The notes: generated by a model from the letters alone, not told the origin. A stretch of DNA of 64,000 bases from CAIWHR01 sp963811685 (GCA_963811685.1 CAWESK010000009.1:158283-222282), one strand, 5' to 3'; counted from the stretch's first letter, positions 46,732 through 57,321 are shown. Numbers and translations are program-made.

Positions 46732-47796
46732 TTGAGCGCACCCGCCGTTCGCTACGCCGCCGACGCCCTGCGCGGCTTCGCCCGTGCGCTGCTGGATCGC
46801 GCCGGCGTGCAGGCCGACATCGGACGCGACGTCGCCAGCGTGCTCGTCGAGGCCGATCTCCTCGGCCACACGACGCACGGGCTCGCGCTGCTCGCGCCCT
46901 ATCTCGGCGAGATCGAGAAGGGCGGCATGACGAAAACCGGCGCGCCCGACGTCCTCAACTCGCGCCCGGCGACGCAGTTATGGGACGGACGCCGACTGCC
47001 GGGACCCTGGCTCACGCTGCGCGCGCTCGACGCCGCCGCCGCGATGGCCGCGACGTGCGGCTCGGGCACCGTCGTCATTCGCCGCTCGCATCACATTGCG
47101 TGTCTTGCCGCTTACCTGATCCGCGCCGCCGAGCGCGGCCTCGTCGCCATCATCGAAAGCTCGGACCCGCTCGTCGCCGCGGTCGTTCCGCACGGGGGAT
47201 TGACGCCGATCGTCACGCCAAATCCGATCGCCGCCGGGCTGCCGACCTCGGGCGACCCGATCCTCGTCGACGTCTCGATGTCGATCACGAGCATGGGCTT
47301 CGCGAACCAGGAAATGCGCGCCGGCCGTTCGCTGCCGGGGCCGTGGCTCATCGACGCCGAGGGCAATGCAACAGCGGATCCGGCGCCGCTGTTCCGCGAC
47401 CCCAAAGGCGCGCTGCTCCCGCTCGGCGGCCTCGACGCCGGCTACAAGGGCTTCGGCCTCGCGCTTGTCGTCGAGGCGCTGACGGCCGGCCTCGCCGGTC
47501 ACGGCCGCGCGGATCCGCCGGTGGGCTGGGGCGGGACCGTGTTCGTCCAGGTGCTCGACCCCGAAGCGTTCGGCGGATTGGCAGCCTTCAGGCGGCAGAT
47601 GGATCATCTGGTGCGCGCCGCGCACGACGCGAAGCCGCGACCGGGCGTCGATCGGGTGCGGCTTCCCGGCGAGGCCGGCATGAAGCGGCGGCGCGACCAG
47701 GAAGCGAACGGCGTCGCCCTCTATCCCACGATCATGCCGGAGCTCGCATCGTGGGCCACGAAAATGGGCGTCGCGCCGCCCAGCGCACTTCGTTGA
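46732..47796 (+). CDS. Ldh/YlbC-family malate/lactate-type dehydrogenase
   Basis: A 354-residue NAD(P)-dependent dehydrogenase of the type II malate/L-lactate/ureidoglycolate family. The N-terminal LLGHTTHGLALLAPYLGEIE contains the conserved His; SGTVVIRRSHHIACLAAYLI is near residue 105; TPIVTPNPIAAGLPT around 162; and GGLDAGYKGFGLALVVE near 232 carries the substrate Lys. It starts at TTG 46732, which was kept because the conserved sequence begins almost at once and no better codon lies before it. Substrate unknown. Confidence 0.86.
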   Translation: MSAPAVRYAADALRGFARALLDRAGVQADIGRDVASVLVEADLLGHTTHGLALLAPYLGEIEKGGMTKTGAPDVLNSRPATQLWDGRRLPGPWLTLRALDAAAAMAATCGSGTVVIRRSHHIACLAAYLIRAAERGLVAIIESSDPLVAAVVPHGGLTPIVTPNPIAAGLPTSGDPILVDVSMSITSMGFANQEMRAGRSLPGPWLIDAEGNATADPAPLFRDPKGALLPLGGLDAGYKGFGLALVVEALTAGLAGHGRADPPVGWGGTVFVQVLDPEAFGGLAAFRRQMDHLVRAAHDAKPRPGVDRVRLPGEAGMKRRRDQEANGVALYPTIMPELASWATKMGVAPPSALR

Positions 47797-47844
47797 CGCA
47801 GGTCATGGGACGGCCGGGGGTGCGCACGCGAGAATGGCGCTGCC

Positions 47845-48243
47845 ATGGCCGACCCTTCCGTACCGACGTCGCCGGCGATCGCCACCCGCCGCGTTCACGA
47901 TGCCCGCCGCCATCCGCGGCTCGCCCGCGAGCTCGCGACGCTGACGGCGATGATCCGGATCCATTGCCACGATCTCCACGGCGAGGATGTCGGGCTGTGC
48001 GACGACTGCGCGGCCCTCCTCGCGTACGCGACGCGCCGGCTCGACCGCTGCGTCTTCGGCGACGACAAGCCGACGTGCGCGAAATGCACGGTCCACTGCT
48101 ACAGCGCGTCTCGGCGCGATGAGGTGCGTGAGGTCATGCGCTACGCCGGCCCGCGGATGATCTCGCGCCATCCGGTGCTCGCCGTGCGCCACGTGATCGA
48201 CGGTCGCCGTCCCGCGCCGACGCTTCCGAAACCCCCGAAGTAG
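47845..48243 (+). CDS. YgbA-family protein (nitrous oxide-stimulated promoter family)
   Basis: A 132-residue cysteine-rich protein. Cys residues lie at HCHDLHGEDVGLCDDCAALL and KPTCAKCTVHCYSASRRDE, followed by VMRYAGPRMISRHPVLAVRH, the diagnostic stretch of the PF11756 family. In other bacteria YgbA is controlled by NsrR and is needed for recovery from nitric oxide. The Cys cluster suggests a metal site. It follows the dehydrogenase gene by 48 bases and converges on prmC. Confidence 0.87.
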   Translation: MADPSVPTSPAIATRRVHDARRHPRLARELATLTAMIRIHCHDLHGEDVGLCDDCAALLAYATRRLDRCVFGDDKPTCAKCTVHCYSASRRDEVREVMRYAGPRMISRHPVLAVRHVIDGRRPAPTLPKPPK

Positions 48244-48252
48244 CCGTCGTTT

Positions 48253-49080
48253 TCACGCCGCCACGCGTCCCGCGACGACGCGTGCAATTCCCGCGAGGTC
48301 GCGCGCGGCCACGATATCGGTGAATCCGGCGTCCGCGAACAGCGCGCGCACCGCCTCCGACTGGTCGAACCCGTGCTCGACGATGAGCGTGCCGCCCGGC
48401 GCGAGATGCGCACGCGCGCCGGCGACGATCGCCCGCAGCGCGCCGAGGCCATCGCCGCCGGGCGTCAGCGCCGAGCGCGGCTCGAAGCGCACGTCGCCTT
48501 CGCGAAGATGCGGATCCTGCTGCGCAACATAGGGGGGGTTCGAGGCAATGAGGTCGAAGCGCGTAGGCGGCATGCCTTCGTACCAGTCTGATCGCAGCCA
48601 GCCGACGTTGACGAGCCCGAGGCGTTGCGCGTTCGCGCGCGCGGTGGCGAGCGCTTCGTCCGAGTTGTCTGTGGCGAGAATCTGCGCGCGCGGCCGCTCA
48701 TGCGCGAGCGCGAGCGCAATCGCGCCGCTGCCGGTGCCGAGATCGAGCACGGTGACGTCGCGATCGACGGGGAGCCGTGAGAGCGCCTGCTCGACCAGGG
48801 CTTCGGTTTCCGGTCGCGGGATCAGCACCGCGGGCGACACGGCCAGGCGCAATCCCCAGAATTCCCGCACGCCGGTGAGGTAGGCGACCGGCTCGCCGTC
48901 GCGGCGGCGCCTGGCGAGCGCAAAGAATGCGTCGGCGTCGGTGGGCGGCACCGGATCGTCCGCGTGTGCCGCGAGCCACGCGCGGTCGCGTCCGATCACG
49001 TGGGCGAGCAGCACCTGCGCGTCGAGCGGAACGAGACCGCTCGACTCGAGCGCGCGGCGGACCGTCGGCGCGTCGGTCAC
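48253..49080 (-). CDS. prmC: Peptide chain release factor N5-glutamine methyltransferase
   Basis: PrmC methylates the Gln of the GGQ motif in release factors 1 and 2. The 275-residue protein has an N-terminal helical recognition domain, then VLIPRPETEALVEQALSRL near residue 85, VLDLGTGSGAIALALAHERP for SAM and DLIASNPPYVAQQD with the catalytic NPPY near 185. GTG 49080 overlaps the acetyltransferase stop as GTGA. Its substrate gene prfA lies one gene upstream in the same operon. Confidence 0.96.
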   Translation of the reverse strand: MTDAPTVRRALESSGLVPLDAQVLLAHVIGRDRAWLAAHADDPVPPTDADAFFALARRRRDGEPVAYLTGVREFWGLRLAVSPAVLIPRPETEALVEQALSRLPVDRDVTVLDLGTGSGAIALALAHERPRAQILATDNSDEALATARANAQRLGLVNVGWLRSDWYEGMPPTRFDLIASNPPYVAQQDPHLREGDVRFEPRSALTPGGDGLGALRAIVAGARAHLAPGGTLIVEHGFDQSEAVRALFADAGFTDIVAARDLAGIARVVAGRVAA

Positions 49081-49601
49081 GGGTGCGGATTGGACGCCGC
49101 GAACAGGCGCAGGCGCGCCCCGTAGTAATGGCCCCATCCCGCCGCCGCGAGTCCCGATTTCATGAGCACGCGCTGCGACGCGATATTGTCCGGGTGCGTG
49201 ATGCCGATGATTCGATAGAGGCCGACACTATCGAATCCGTAACGGACGAGCTCGGTCGCGCCCTCGGTCGCGAAGCCCTGCCCCCAGGCTTCGCGCAGCA
49301 ACCGGTAACCGACCTCGACCTCGACGGTCTCCGGAATGTACTTCAGCGTGAACCAGCCGATGTACGCGCCCGTGTCACGGCGCGACGCGCGCCACGTCCC
49401 GAGGCCGGGATAGAGGCGATAGACCCGCGGAATGCGCTTCATCGATGCCGCGACCTGCGCGCGCGTGGACAGCTTGCCGCTGCCGATGTAGCGCATCACG
49501 CCCGGGTCCTGGTCGAGCCGCCAGATTTCGTCGGCGTCGCCGGCGACGAACTCGCGCAAGTCGAGCCGCAGCGTTTGCAGCCAGGGCGCCGGCGCGGTCA
49601 C
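49077..49601 (-). CDS. GNAT-family N-acetyltransferase (RimJ/RimL-like)
   Basis: A 174-residue acetyltransferase of the Acetyltransf_3 type: TLRLDLREFVAGDADEIWRL near residues 10-29 and REAWGQGFATEGATELVRYG around 112-131, the acetyl-CoA binding loop, with ASQRVLMKSGL near the end. It is joined to prfA by a GTGA overlap and to prmC by another, so all three are probably translated together. RimJ/RimL relatives acetylate ribosomal protein N-termini; the target here is unknown. Confidence 0.85.
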   Translation of the reverse strand: MTAPAPWLQTLRLDLREFVAGDADEIWRLDQDPGVMRYIGSGKLSTRAQVAASMKRIPRVYRLYPGLGTWRASRRDTGAYIGWFTLKYIPETVEVEVGYRLLREAWGQGFATEGATELVRYGFDSVGLYRIIGITHPDNIASQRVLMKSGLAAAGWGHYYGARLRLFAASNPHP

Positions 49602-50683
49602 GACGCGTCGCCCGAGAGCGCCGCAAGCTGCTCGGCCTGATGCTCTTGCGCGAGCGCGTCGAGCAGCTCGTCGAGATCGCCATCCATGATCGCATCGATC
49701 TTGTAGAGCGTGAGGTTGATCCGGTGATCGGTCACCCGGCCCTGCGGGAAATTGTAGGTGCGGATCCGCTCGCTGCGATCCCCCGAGCCGACGAGGCTCT
49801 TGCGCTGCGCGGCTTCCTTCGCGTTGCGCTCCGATCTCTCCTTGGCGAGCAGGCGCGATGCCAGCACTGCCATCGCCTGCGCGCGATTGCGGTGCTGCGA
49901 GCGATCGTCCTGGCACTCGACGACGAGCCCGGTGGGCAGGTGCGTGATGCGCACCGCCGAATCGGTCTTGTTCACGTGCTGGCCTCCCGCGCCGGACGCG
50001 CGGAACGTGTCGATCCGAAGGTCGGCCGGATTGATCGTGATGTCGGCGATCGGGTCGGCTTCCGGCAGCACGGCGATGGTGCACGCCGACGTGTGGATGC
50101 GCCCCTGCGCTTCGGTTTCCGGCACCCGCTGGACGCGGTGGCCGCCTGATTCGAACTTGAGCTTCGAATAGGCGCCCTGGCCGGCGATGCGCACGATGAC
50201 CTCCTTGTAGCCGCCGAGCTCGGAAGACGACGCCGACACGATCTCGACCTGCCAGCGCCTGCGCTCGGCATAGCGCGTGTACATTCGAAAGAGGCTCCCG
50301 GCGAAGAGCGCCGACTCGTCGCCGCCGGTGCCGGCGCGGATTTCGAGGAACACGTTGCGCTCGTCGTTGGGATCCTTCGGCAGCAGCATTCGCTGCAGGT
50401 CGGCCGCGAGCGAGGTCATCTTTTGCGTCGCGGTCGCGCGCTCCTCCTCGGCGAACGCGCGCATGCCCGGATCCTGCGCGATCTCGTCGGCGGTGACGAG
50501 ATCGTGCTCGGCGGCGAGATACTCGCGAAAGCGGGCGACGACGGGGCCGATCTCGGCGTGCTCCTTCGTGAGCGAGCGATAGCGATCGAGGTCGCGCGTC
50601 GCGTCCTCGGCCGAGAGCATCGCGTCGAGCTCGTCGAGGCGCAACGCGAGCTGGTCGAGCTTGGTGTGCAGCGAGAGTTTCAT
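49598..50683 (-). CDS. prfA: Peptide chain release factor 1
   Basis: RF1 recognises UAA and UAG stop codons. The 361-residue protein has the class-I release-factor core, with EIRAGTGGDESALFAGSLFR near residue 115 and the catalytic GGQ in RASGAGGQHVNKTDSAVRIT around 228-247. The C-terminal DHRINLTLYKIDAIMDGDLD is also typical. ATG 50683 begins MKLSLHTKLDQL. It follows hemA by 90 bases and is followed by the GNAT and prmC genes. Confidence 0.98.
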   Translation of the reverse strand: MKLSLHTKLDQLALRLDELDAMLSAEDATRDLDRYRSLTKEHAEIGPVVARFREYLAAEHDLVTADEIAQDPGMRAFAEEERATATQKMTSLAADLQRMLLPKDPNDERNVFLEIRAGTGGDESALFAGSLFRMYTRYAERRRWQVEIVSASSSELGGYKEVIVRIAGQGAYSKLKFESGGHRVQRVPETEAQGRIHTSACTIAVLPEADPIADITINPADLRIDTFRASGAGGQHVNKTDSAVRITHLPTGLVVECQDDRSQHRNRAQAMAVLASRLLAKERSERNAKEAAQRKSLVGSGDRSERIRTYNFPQGRVTDHRINLTLYKIDAIMDGDLDELLDALAQEHQAEQLAALSGDAS

Positions 50684-50773
50684 TGCCGGGTAGCGGGGTC
50701 CGCCGAGATTCACACGCCAAAACGCACGGGAGCGGCGGCCCGAAGGGCGCCGCGCCCGACAGCCGGAATGCCG

Positions 50774-52030
50774 CTAATGCCCCTGATCGGGCAGCCGATA
50801 GATGCGCTCGAACAGCGCGACCAGCTCGGCCCGCTCGGCATCGCCTGCCTGGTTCAGCGCCTGTGTGGGCGCATGCAGGAACTTGTTGGTGAGGCCACGT
50901 GCGAGCGCTTCCAGCACCTGCTCCGGAGCGGCGCCTCCGGCGAGCTGCCGGCGCGCGCGCTCGAGCTCCGCCGCGCGGAGCTGGTCGTGGTGTCCATGCA
51001 GCGCCGTGATCGTCGGCACCACGGTCCGGCCTTCCAGCCAGCGCAGGAAGCTTCCGGCCTGCGCCGCGATCATCTCCTCGGCCTCCGCGACGGCTTCCTT
51101 CCTGATCTGCAGGTTGTCCTTCACGATATTCGCGAGGTCGTCGATGCTGTAAAGAAACACGTCGTCCAGCTCCGCGGCCTCCGGCTCGACGTCGCGCGGC
51201 ACCGCGAGATCGACGATGAACACCGGCGCGTGACGGCGCGCCTTGATCACCCGCTCGAGCAGCCCCTTGCCCAGGATCGGCAGCGTGCTCGCCGTGCAGC
51301 TGACGATGATGTCGAATTCCGGGAGCCGGTCCGGCATCTCGTTCAGCGTGATCGCTTCGGCCTTGAAACGCGCGGCGAGCTCGCGGCCGCGCTCCAGCGT
51401 GCGATTCGCGATCGTGATCGACTTCGGATGGCGCGCGGCGAAATGCGTCGCGGTGAGATCGATCATGTCGCCCGCGCCGATCATCAGGACTCGCTGCTCG
51501 GCGATCGACGGGAAGATCCGCTCGGCGAGCTTGACCGACGCGGCCGCCATCGAGATCGACGCGCTGCCGATGTCGGTTTGCGTGCGCACGTCCTTCGCCA
51601 CGGCGAACGTGCGCTGGAAGAGCCGGTTCAGCACGAGCCCCAGCGTCCCCGCGGATTCCGCGTGCCGAACCGCCTGCTTCATTTGCCCCAGGATCTGCGG
51701 CTCGCCCAGCACCATCGAATCGAGGCCGGACGCCACGCGGAAGGCGTGCGTCACCGCCTGGTCCCGCGGCAGCGTGTAGATGTACGGCGACAGCGAATCC
51801 TTCGGCACGTGGTGGAAATCCTCGAGCCATGCGACGACCGGCGACGGTTCCGGGCTGTGCACGTAGAGCTCGGTGCGGTTGCACGTCGAAAGGATCGCCG
51901 CCTCCTTCACCGCCGGGCGGCGCATGAGGTCGCGCAGCGCATGCCCGAGCGCGTCCGGCGAGAACGCAACCTGCTCGCGCACGTTGAGCGGCGCGGTCGA
52001 ATGATTGAGGCCGAGGGCGTAGAGGGACAT
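50774..52030 (-). CDS. hemA: Glutamyl-tRNA reductase
   Basis: First enzyme of C5 haem synthesis, reducing glutamyl-tRNA to glutamate-1-semialdehyde. It has 418 residues. The catalytic Cys is in AILSTCNRTELYV near residue 50; SGLDSMVLGEPQILGQMKQA follows near 100 and the NADPH domain VLMIGAGDMIDLTATHFAAR near 188. The C-terminal helical dimerisation domain ends at 50774. It heads the hemA-prfA-GNAT-prmC group, a common betaproteobacterial and gammaproteobacterial order. Confidence 0.98.
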   Translation of the reverse strand: MSLYALGLNHSTAPLNVREQVAFSPDALGHALRDLMRRPAVKEAAILSTCNRTELYVHSPEPSPVVAWLEDFHHVPKDSLSPYIYTLPRDQAVTHAFRVASGLDSMVLGEPQILGQMKQAVRHAESAGTLGLVLNRLFQRTFAVAKDVRTQTDIGSASISMAAASVKLAERIFPSIAEQRVLMIGAGDMIDLTATHFAARHPKSITIANRTLERGRELAARFKAEAITLNEMPDRLPEFDIIVSCTASTLPILGKGLLERVIKARRHAPVFIVDLAVPRDVEPEAAELDDVFLYSIDDLANIVKDNLQIRKEAVAEAEEMIAAQAGSFLRWLEGRTVVPTITALHGHHDQLRAAELERARRQLAGGAAPEQVLEALARGLTNKFLHAPTQALNQAGDAERAELVALFERIYRLPDQGH

Positions 52031-52372
52031 TGGGGTCGCCGTTGCGGCGCCATTTTAGCGTACTCCGTCCGGGCGTCCCGGGGCAAGACCTTGATTTCGG
52101 TCAGGAAAGATACGTTTTCCGCGGCGCGCCGGATGCCTCGGCTCCGCACCACTCATGTCAATCGATTCATCGAGTTGTCGCCCTCATGCGTCGACTCGCG
52201 ATCGCTCGCTCCCCCTTGGCGCTTCGCGCCGTGGGGGAAGGCGCGATCGGCGAGCAGGGCCCCAGTCTTGCTGGGGGATGTGAGCGATCGGGAGCGCGTC
52301 GGAGGCCGATCCCTCCGCAATGACGGTCTGCGTCAGCGCCGCGGAGGCCGAACCGGCTCGCCGCTCGCGCCG
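52031..52372. other. recG-hemA intergenic region
   Basis: A 342-base gap on the minus-strand path from recG to hemA. It must hold the hemA promoter; TAAAAT on the minus strand (52052-52057) about 22 bases before the hemA ATG is a possible -10 box, but no good -35 is spaced correctly. The half nearest recG holds strong inverted repeats, listed separately. No convincing coding frame is present. Confidence 0.45.
52199..52290. repeat. Nested inverted repeats downstream of recG
   Basis: An outer pair CGATCGCTC (52199-52207) and GAGCGATCG (52282-52290) encloses two hairpins. One is CCCCC-TT-GGCGC/loop TTC/GCGCC-GT-GGGGG at 52211-52237. The other is CCCCAG/TCTTG/CTGGGG at 52260-52276. The whole 92 bases can fold into a three-way structure on either strand. 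It could end recG transcription, be part of the hemA leader RNA, or be an intergenic repeat family member. Confidence 0.5.
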
Positions 52373-54457
<2,085 letters not shown>

Positions 54458-54470
54458 GCGGGACCTCTCG

Positions 54471-54857
54471 CTATTGCCCCTTCAGCACGAGCACGCCTTC
54501 GATTTCGAGGCGGCCCCCCTTGGGCAGAGCGGCCACCTGATAGGTCGCGCGCGATGGGTAAGGCGGCTTGAAGTATTGCGTCATGATCTCGTTGACCTGC
54601 GCGAAGTCCGCCATGTCGGCGAGGAGCAGCGTGACCTTGACGATATCGTCGAGATCGCCGCCTGCCGCGCGCGCGACGGCGCGCAGGTTCTGCAGCACGC
54701 GATGGGCCTGCGCCTCCGTCCCCTCGACCATCTGGCCGGACGCCGGATCGAGGCCGATCTGTCCGGAGAGGTAGACGGTGTTGCCGGCCTGGATCGCCTG
54801 CGAATAGGGTCCGATCGCCTTCGGCGCGTCGGGGGTTTGGATCGTCTTTCTGGTCAT
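54471..54857 (-). CDS. ridA: RidA-family enamine/imine deaminase
   Basis: A 128-residue RidA protein that hydrolyses reactive 2-aminoacrylate-type enamines made by pyridoxal enzymes. The opening APKAIGPYSQAIQAGNTVYL and the C-terminal RATYQVAALPKGGRLEIEGV carry the catalytic Arg and Glu. ATG 54857 is used because GGAG lies six bases upstream. The gene precedes recG by 13 bases, so the two are probably co-transcribed. Confidence 0.95.
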   Translation of the reverse strand: MTRKTIQTPDAPKAIGPYSQAIQAGNTVYLSGQIGLDPASGQMVEGTEAQAHRVLQNLRAVARAAGGDLDDIVKVTLLLADMADFAQVNEIMTQYFKPPYPSRATYQVAALPKGGRLEIEGVLVLKGQ

Positions 54858-54926
54858 GTCTCGCTCCGCATGCAAACGAGCGCCGAGTGTAGCAAGTCGA
54901 AGCGCCGCCGTGCTCGCCCGCTGCAA

Positions 54927-55853
54927 TCAACGCTCGACTTCGTGTCCCGCCTCGATCCACGCGTCGATGCCGCCCGTCAGCGGGCGCACGCGCTGGAAGC
55001 CGCGCTGCTTGAACGCCTGGGCGACCTTCACCGCAGACGCTTCGTTCGGGCACGCGCAGTAGACGACGACTTCGTTGGTCGGCGGAATCGCGAGCAGCTC
55101 GGGCCGGAGGTTGGTCACATCGACCGTGATCGCGCCGGGAATGCGACCCGTGACCGCCTGCGACAGCGGCGAGCGCACGTCGACCACCGTCGTCGGCGTT
55201 CCGGCGGTGAGGAGCGCGCGCAGCTCCTCCACGGTCATGCGGTCCATTCGGAGCTGGCGGATGAAGCGCTGGCGCTGCACCCATTTCACCAGCACATAGA
55301 TGACGAATGCCGCGATGACCAGCGCAAGACCGATCCGGCCCATCGCCGCGAGCACGTCGAGCACATCGTTGACCGCATCGCGGAAGATGTAGCCAAGCGC
55401 AATCGCGACACCCGACCACAGCGCCGCGCCGATCGCATCGAACACGACGAAACGCAATGGCGAGAGCCGGACGATGCCGGCCATCGCGGTGGCGACCGAC
55501 GCGAAACCCGGGACAAACTTGGCGACGGTCAGCGACCGCGCGCCCCAGCGGGTGAAGATCGATTCGGTCTGGCGCACGCACGAGTCCGGCGACAGCGAAA
55601 TTCGGCACAACGTCCGTAGCACGCGCGCGCCGAGGCGCCTGCCGATGAGATACCACCCGAGGTCCGCGATCACCGACGCGGCGACGGCGGTCGCGACAAG
55701 GCCGGGGAGCGTATACGGACTGCGCGCGGCGAGCGCGCCGGTGACGATCAGCGTCGGATAGGCGGGCACGGGCAGTCCTGCCTGCAGCAGCAGCACGTTG
55801 ACGAACACCAGTGCGAGCCCGTAGTGCTCGATGAGCGTGATGAGGTGAGCCAT
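54927..55853 (-). CDS. DedA-family membrane protein fused to a rhodanese domain
   Basis: A 308-residue fusion. Residues 1-200 are a DedA/SNARE-associated membrane protein with about five helices, including AKFVPGFASVATAMAGIVRL, the re-entrant family motif. Residues 205-308 are a rhodanese domain: VVDVRSPLSQAVTGRIPGAI and the active-site Cys in VVYCACPNEASAVKVAQAF. DedA proteins help lipid-carrier or phospholipid flipping; rhodanese transfers sulfane sulfur. The reason for the fusion is not known, although it recurs in proteobacteria. It lies 69 bases upstream of ridA. Confidence 0.9.
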   Translation of the reverse strand: MAHLITLIEHYGLALVFVNVLLLQAGLPVPAYPTLIVTGALAARSPYTLPGLVATAVAASVIADLGWYLIGRRLGARVLRTLCRISLSPDSCVRQTESIFTRWGARSLTVAKFVPGFASVATAMAGIVRLSPLRFVVFDAIGAALWSGVAIALGYIFRDAVNDVLDVLAAMGRIGLALVIAAFVIYVLVKWVQRQRFIRQLRMDRMTVEELRALLTAGTPTTVVDVRSPLSQAVTGRIPGAITVDVTNLRPELLAIPPTNEVVVYCACPNEASAVKVAQAFKQRGFQRVRPLTGGIDAWIEAGHEVER

Positions 55854-55936
55854 GCCGGGGATTTTCGACGGGATTCAGGCGTATGTGGCGCCGCACGGCC
55901 GGATTTCCACCCCCGGTCCGTGCGCCACGGCGCAAG

Positions 55937-55966
55937 TTTACGGGAGGTGCCCATTCCCGCTATAAT
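55937..55966 (+). promoter_or_regulatory. Probable sigma-70 promoter for tRNA-Ala
   Basis: TATAAT at 55961-55966 is a perfect -10 box, with TTTACG at 55937-55942 as a -35-like element 18 bases upstream. The tRNA begins 12 bases after the -10 box. The position and the perfect -10 make this a good call; the -35 is weak. Confidence 0.65.
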
Positions 55967-55977
55967 CTCCCCCTCGT

Positions 55978-56053
<76 letters not shown>

Positions 56054-56062
56054 TGATTTCAA

Positions 56063-56095
56063 GGCCGACGGCATTCCCCGTCGGCCTCGTCGTTT
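56063..56095 (+). terminator. Rho-independent-type terminator after tRNA-Ala
   Basis: GGCCGACGG (56063-56071) and CCGTCGGCC (56078-56086) form a perfect nine-base-pair stem with a six-base loop, followed by TCGTCGTTT. It begins ten bases after the tRNA CCA. The T-tract is imperfect, but stem and position are convincing. Confidence 0.7.
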
Positions 56096-56334
56096 GCGAA
56101 TCCCCAAGTACCGACTGGGATCGGTGCGGAGAGCACGGATTCGGCCTGGGGACTGCCGCGGTTGAAGGGTCAGTGCCGACGTCGTTGAGACTAGGGCATG
56201 GCCGGAGAGCTGCGGACGGTGGTCGCGGCGCCGCTCATCGTGCCTGGACGGCCGCTCGAAGCCTGGGCCAGTATCGAGCTCGACGCGACGATTCTCGTGA
56301 CTGCGATGAAAGTGCCGATTCTCCGGACGACCGG

Positions 56335-56477
56335 CTATGACGACGCTCTCGCTCGGAGCGTGTACCCCTTGCCGAGATAGTTCTTGACGGTCCAGGCCCG
56401 GATCCTCGGCAATCTCCTTGTCGGTTTTCTCTTCGACGACGAGTGCGAGTGCGAGGACGCGTCGTTCTTGCGGAGAC
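56335..56477 (-). pseudogene. Remnant of a LuxR-type helix-turn-helix domain
   Basis: The minus strand encodes SPQERRVLALALVVEEKTDK, then EIAED, followed after a one-base shift near 56392 by TVKNYLGKGYTLRARAS and a stop. This matches the DNA-binding end of LuxR/NarL response regulators (PQERRVL, KEIA, TVKNYL), with a duplicated Leu-Ala pair and a broken frame. No receiver domain precedes it. It is a fragment of a lost regulator. From 56096 to 56334 I see nothing recognisable. Confidence 0.5.
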
Positions 56478-56552
56478 CTATCGCAAGCCGAAAAATCCCA
56501 GCACCGCCACGATGACAACGATCAGTCCTATGATGTAAATAATGTTGTTCAT
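56478..56552 (-). CDS. 24-residue membrane micropeptide
   Basis: The frame MNNIIYIIGLIVVIVAVLGF, then FGLR, is one hydrophobic helix with a charged end. GAGGAGA lies seven bases before the ATG, a near-perfect ribosome-binding site, which strongly supports translation despite the short length. I have met similar one-helix proteins as unnamed ORFs in proteobacteria. The role is unknown. It would sit in the inner membrane. It lies just upstream of the LuxR remnant on the same strand. Confidence 0.6.
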   Translation of the reverse strand: MNNIIYIIGLIVVIVAVLGFFGLR

Positions 56553-56880
56553 TTGATTCTCCTCAGATGACGACCCAACCTCAGCGCACAAGAAGTGCAA
56601 TAAGCCGAGTGACCGGTTGCCCGAGATCTGCCTTCCTGGATTGTCTGGACTCCATGCCAATGGCGCTGGACGGCGTCCACTATGGCTGCGCGATTCCCGC
56701 CCGTATAGCGCCGTCCTGCTCGTAGTGAAGTAGGCCGCGGACTACAACGACGCGGGTGGGCGGCGGACTTTCTTGGCTGGCGTTTCTTCGAGAACAGGAA
56801 CGATACGTATACGCGAACTGCTACGATATCGAGTTAGCTGAGAAGACCCTGTTCCCGCGCCGACCCCTACAAGGAAACAC
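56553..56880. other. Intergenic region without recognised features
   Basis: These 328 bases separate the micropeptide from the cupredoxin gene. I see no tRNA, no recognisable coding frame and no strong inverted repeat. The AGGAG and ATG region of the micropeptide lies at one edge, and the cupredoxin promoter presumably lies at the other; CGATAT-rich sequence near 56805-56835 is the only AT-rich patch. Confidence 0.35.
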
Positions 56881-57321
56881 ATGATGATCAATGCCCTTTG
56901 GGCCGCCGTGCTCGCGACCGCGTTTTCGACCATCGCGCTTGCCGCCCCCGCACAAATCGTCGCCATAACGCTCCAGGACTCCAGCGTCGAGCCGTCGATC
57001 ACGGGCATGGTCATCAAGATCGCTCCCGCGAAAGTGAGGGCTGGCCGCGTGATACTGGAAGCAGTCAACCAGTCGAAGTCTCTCGTGCATGAGGTATTGG
57101 TCGTTCCTGCCTTGCCGCAGCAAAAGGAACTCCCCTACGACACCAAGGCAGATACGGTCGTCGAAAAGCGCATGCACTCGCTTGGCGAGATCTCAGAGCT
57201 CGAGCCCGGCGCCCGCGGCAAGCTCGCGCTAGAACTCAAGCCTGGGAAGTATCTTCTGTTCTGCAACCAACCGGGGCACTTCAAGGCGGGCATGTCGACC
57301 ACGCTCGTGGTCGAGAATTAA
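56881..57321 (+). CDS. Exported cupredoxin-like protein
   Basis: A 146-residue protein with a signal peptide (residues 1-21, ending LAAPA) and a single blue-copper fold. The probable ligands are His in KSLVHEVLVV near residue 75 and Cys, His and Met in LFCNQPGHFKAGMST near the C-terminus. It would be a periplasmic electron carrier or copper-binding protein. GGA lies upstream of the paired ATGs. This is the second copper-type domain in the window, after the propeller protein at 32664. Confidence 0.85.
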   Translation: MMINALWAAVLATAFSTIALAAPAQIVAITLQDSSVEPSITGMVIKIAPAKVRAGRVILEAVNQSKSLVHEVLVVPALPQQKELPYDTKADTVVEKRMHSLGEISELEPGARGKLALELKPGKYLLFCNQPGHFKAGMSTTLVVEN

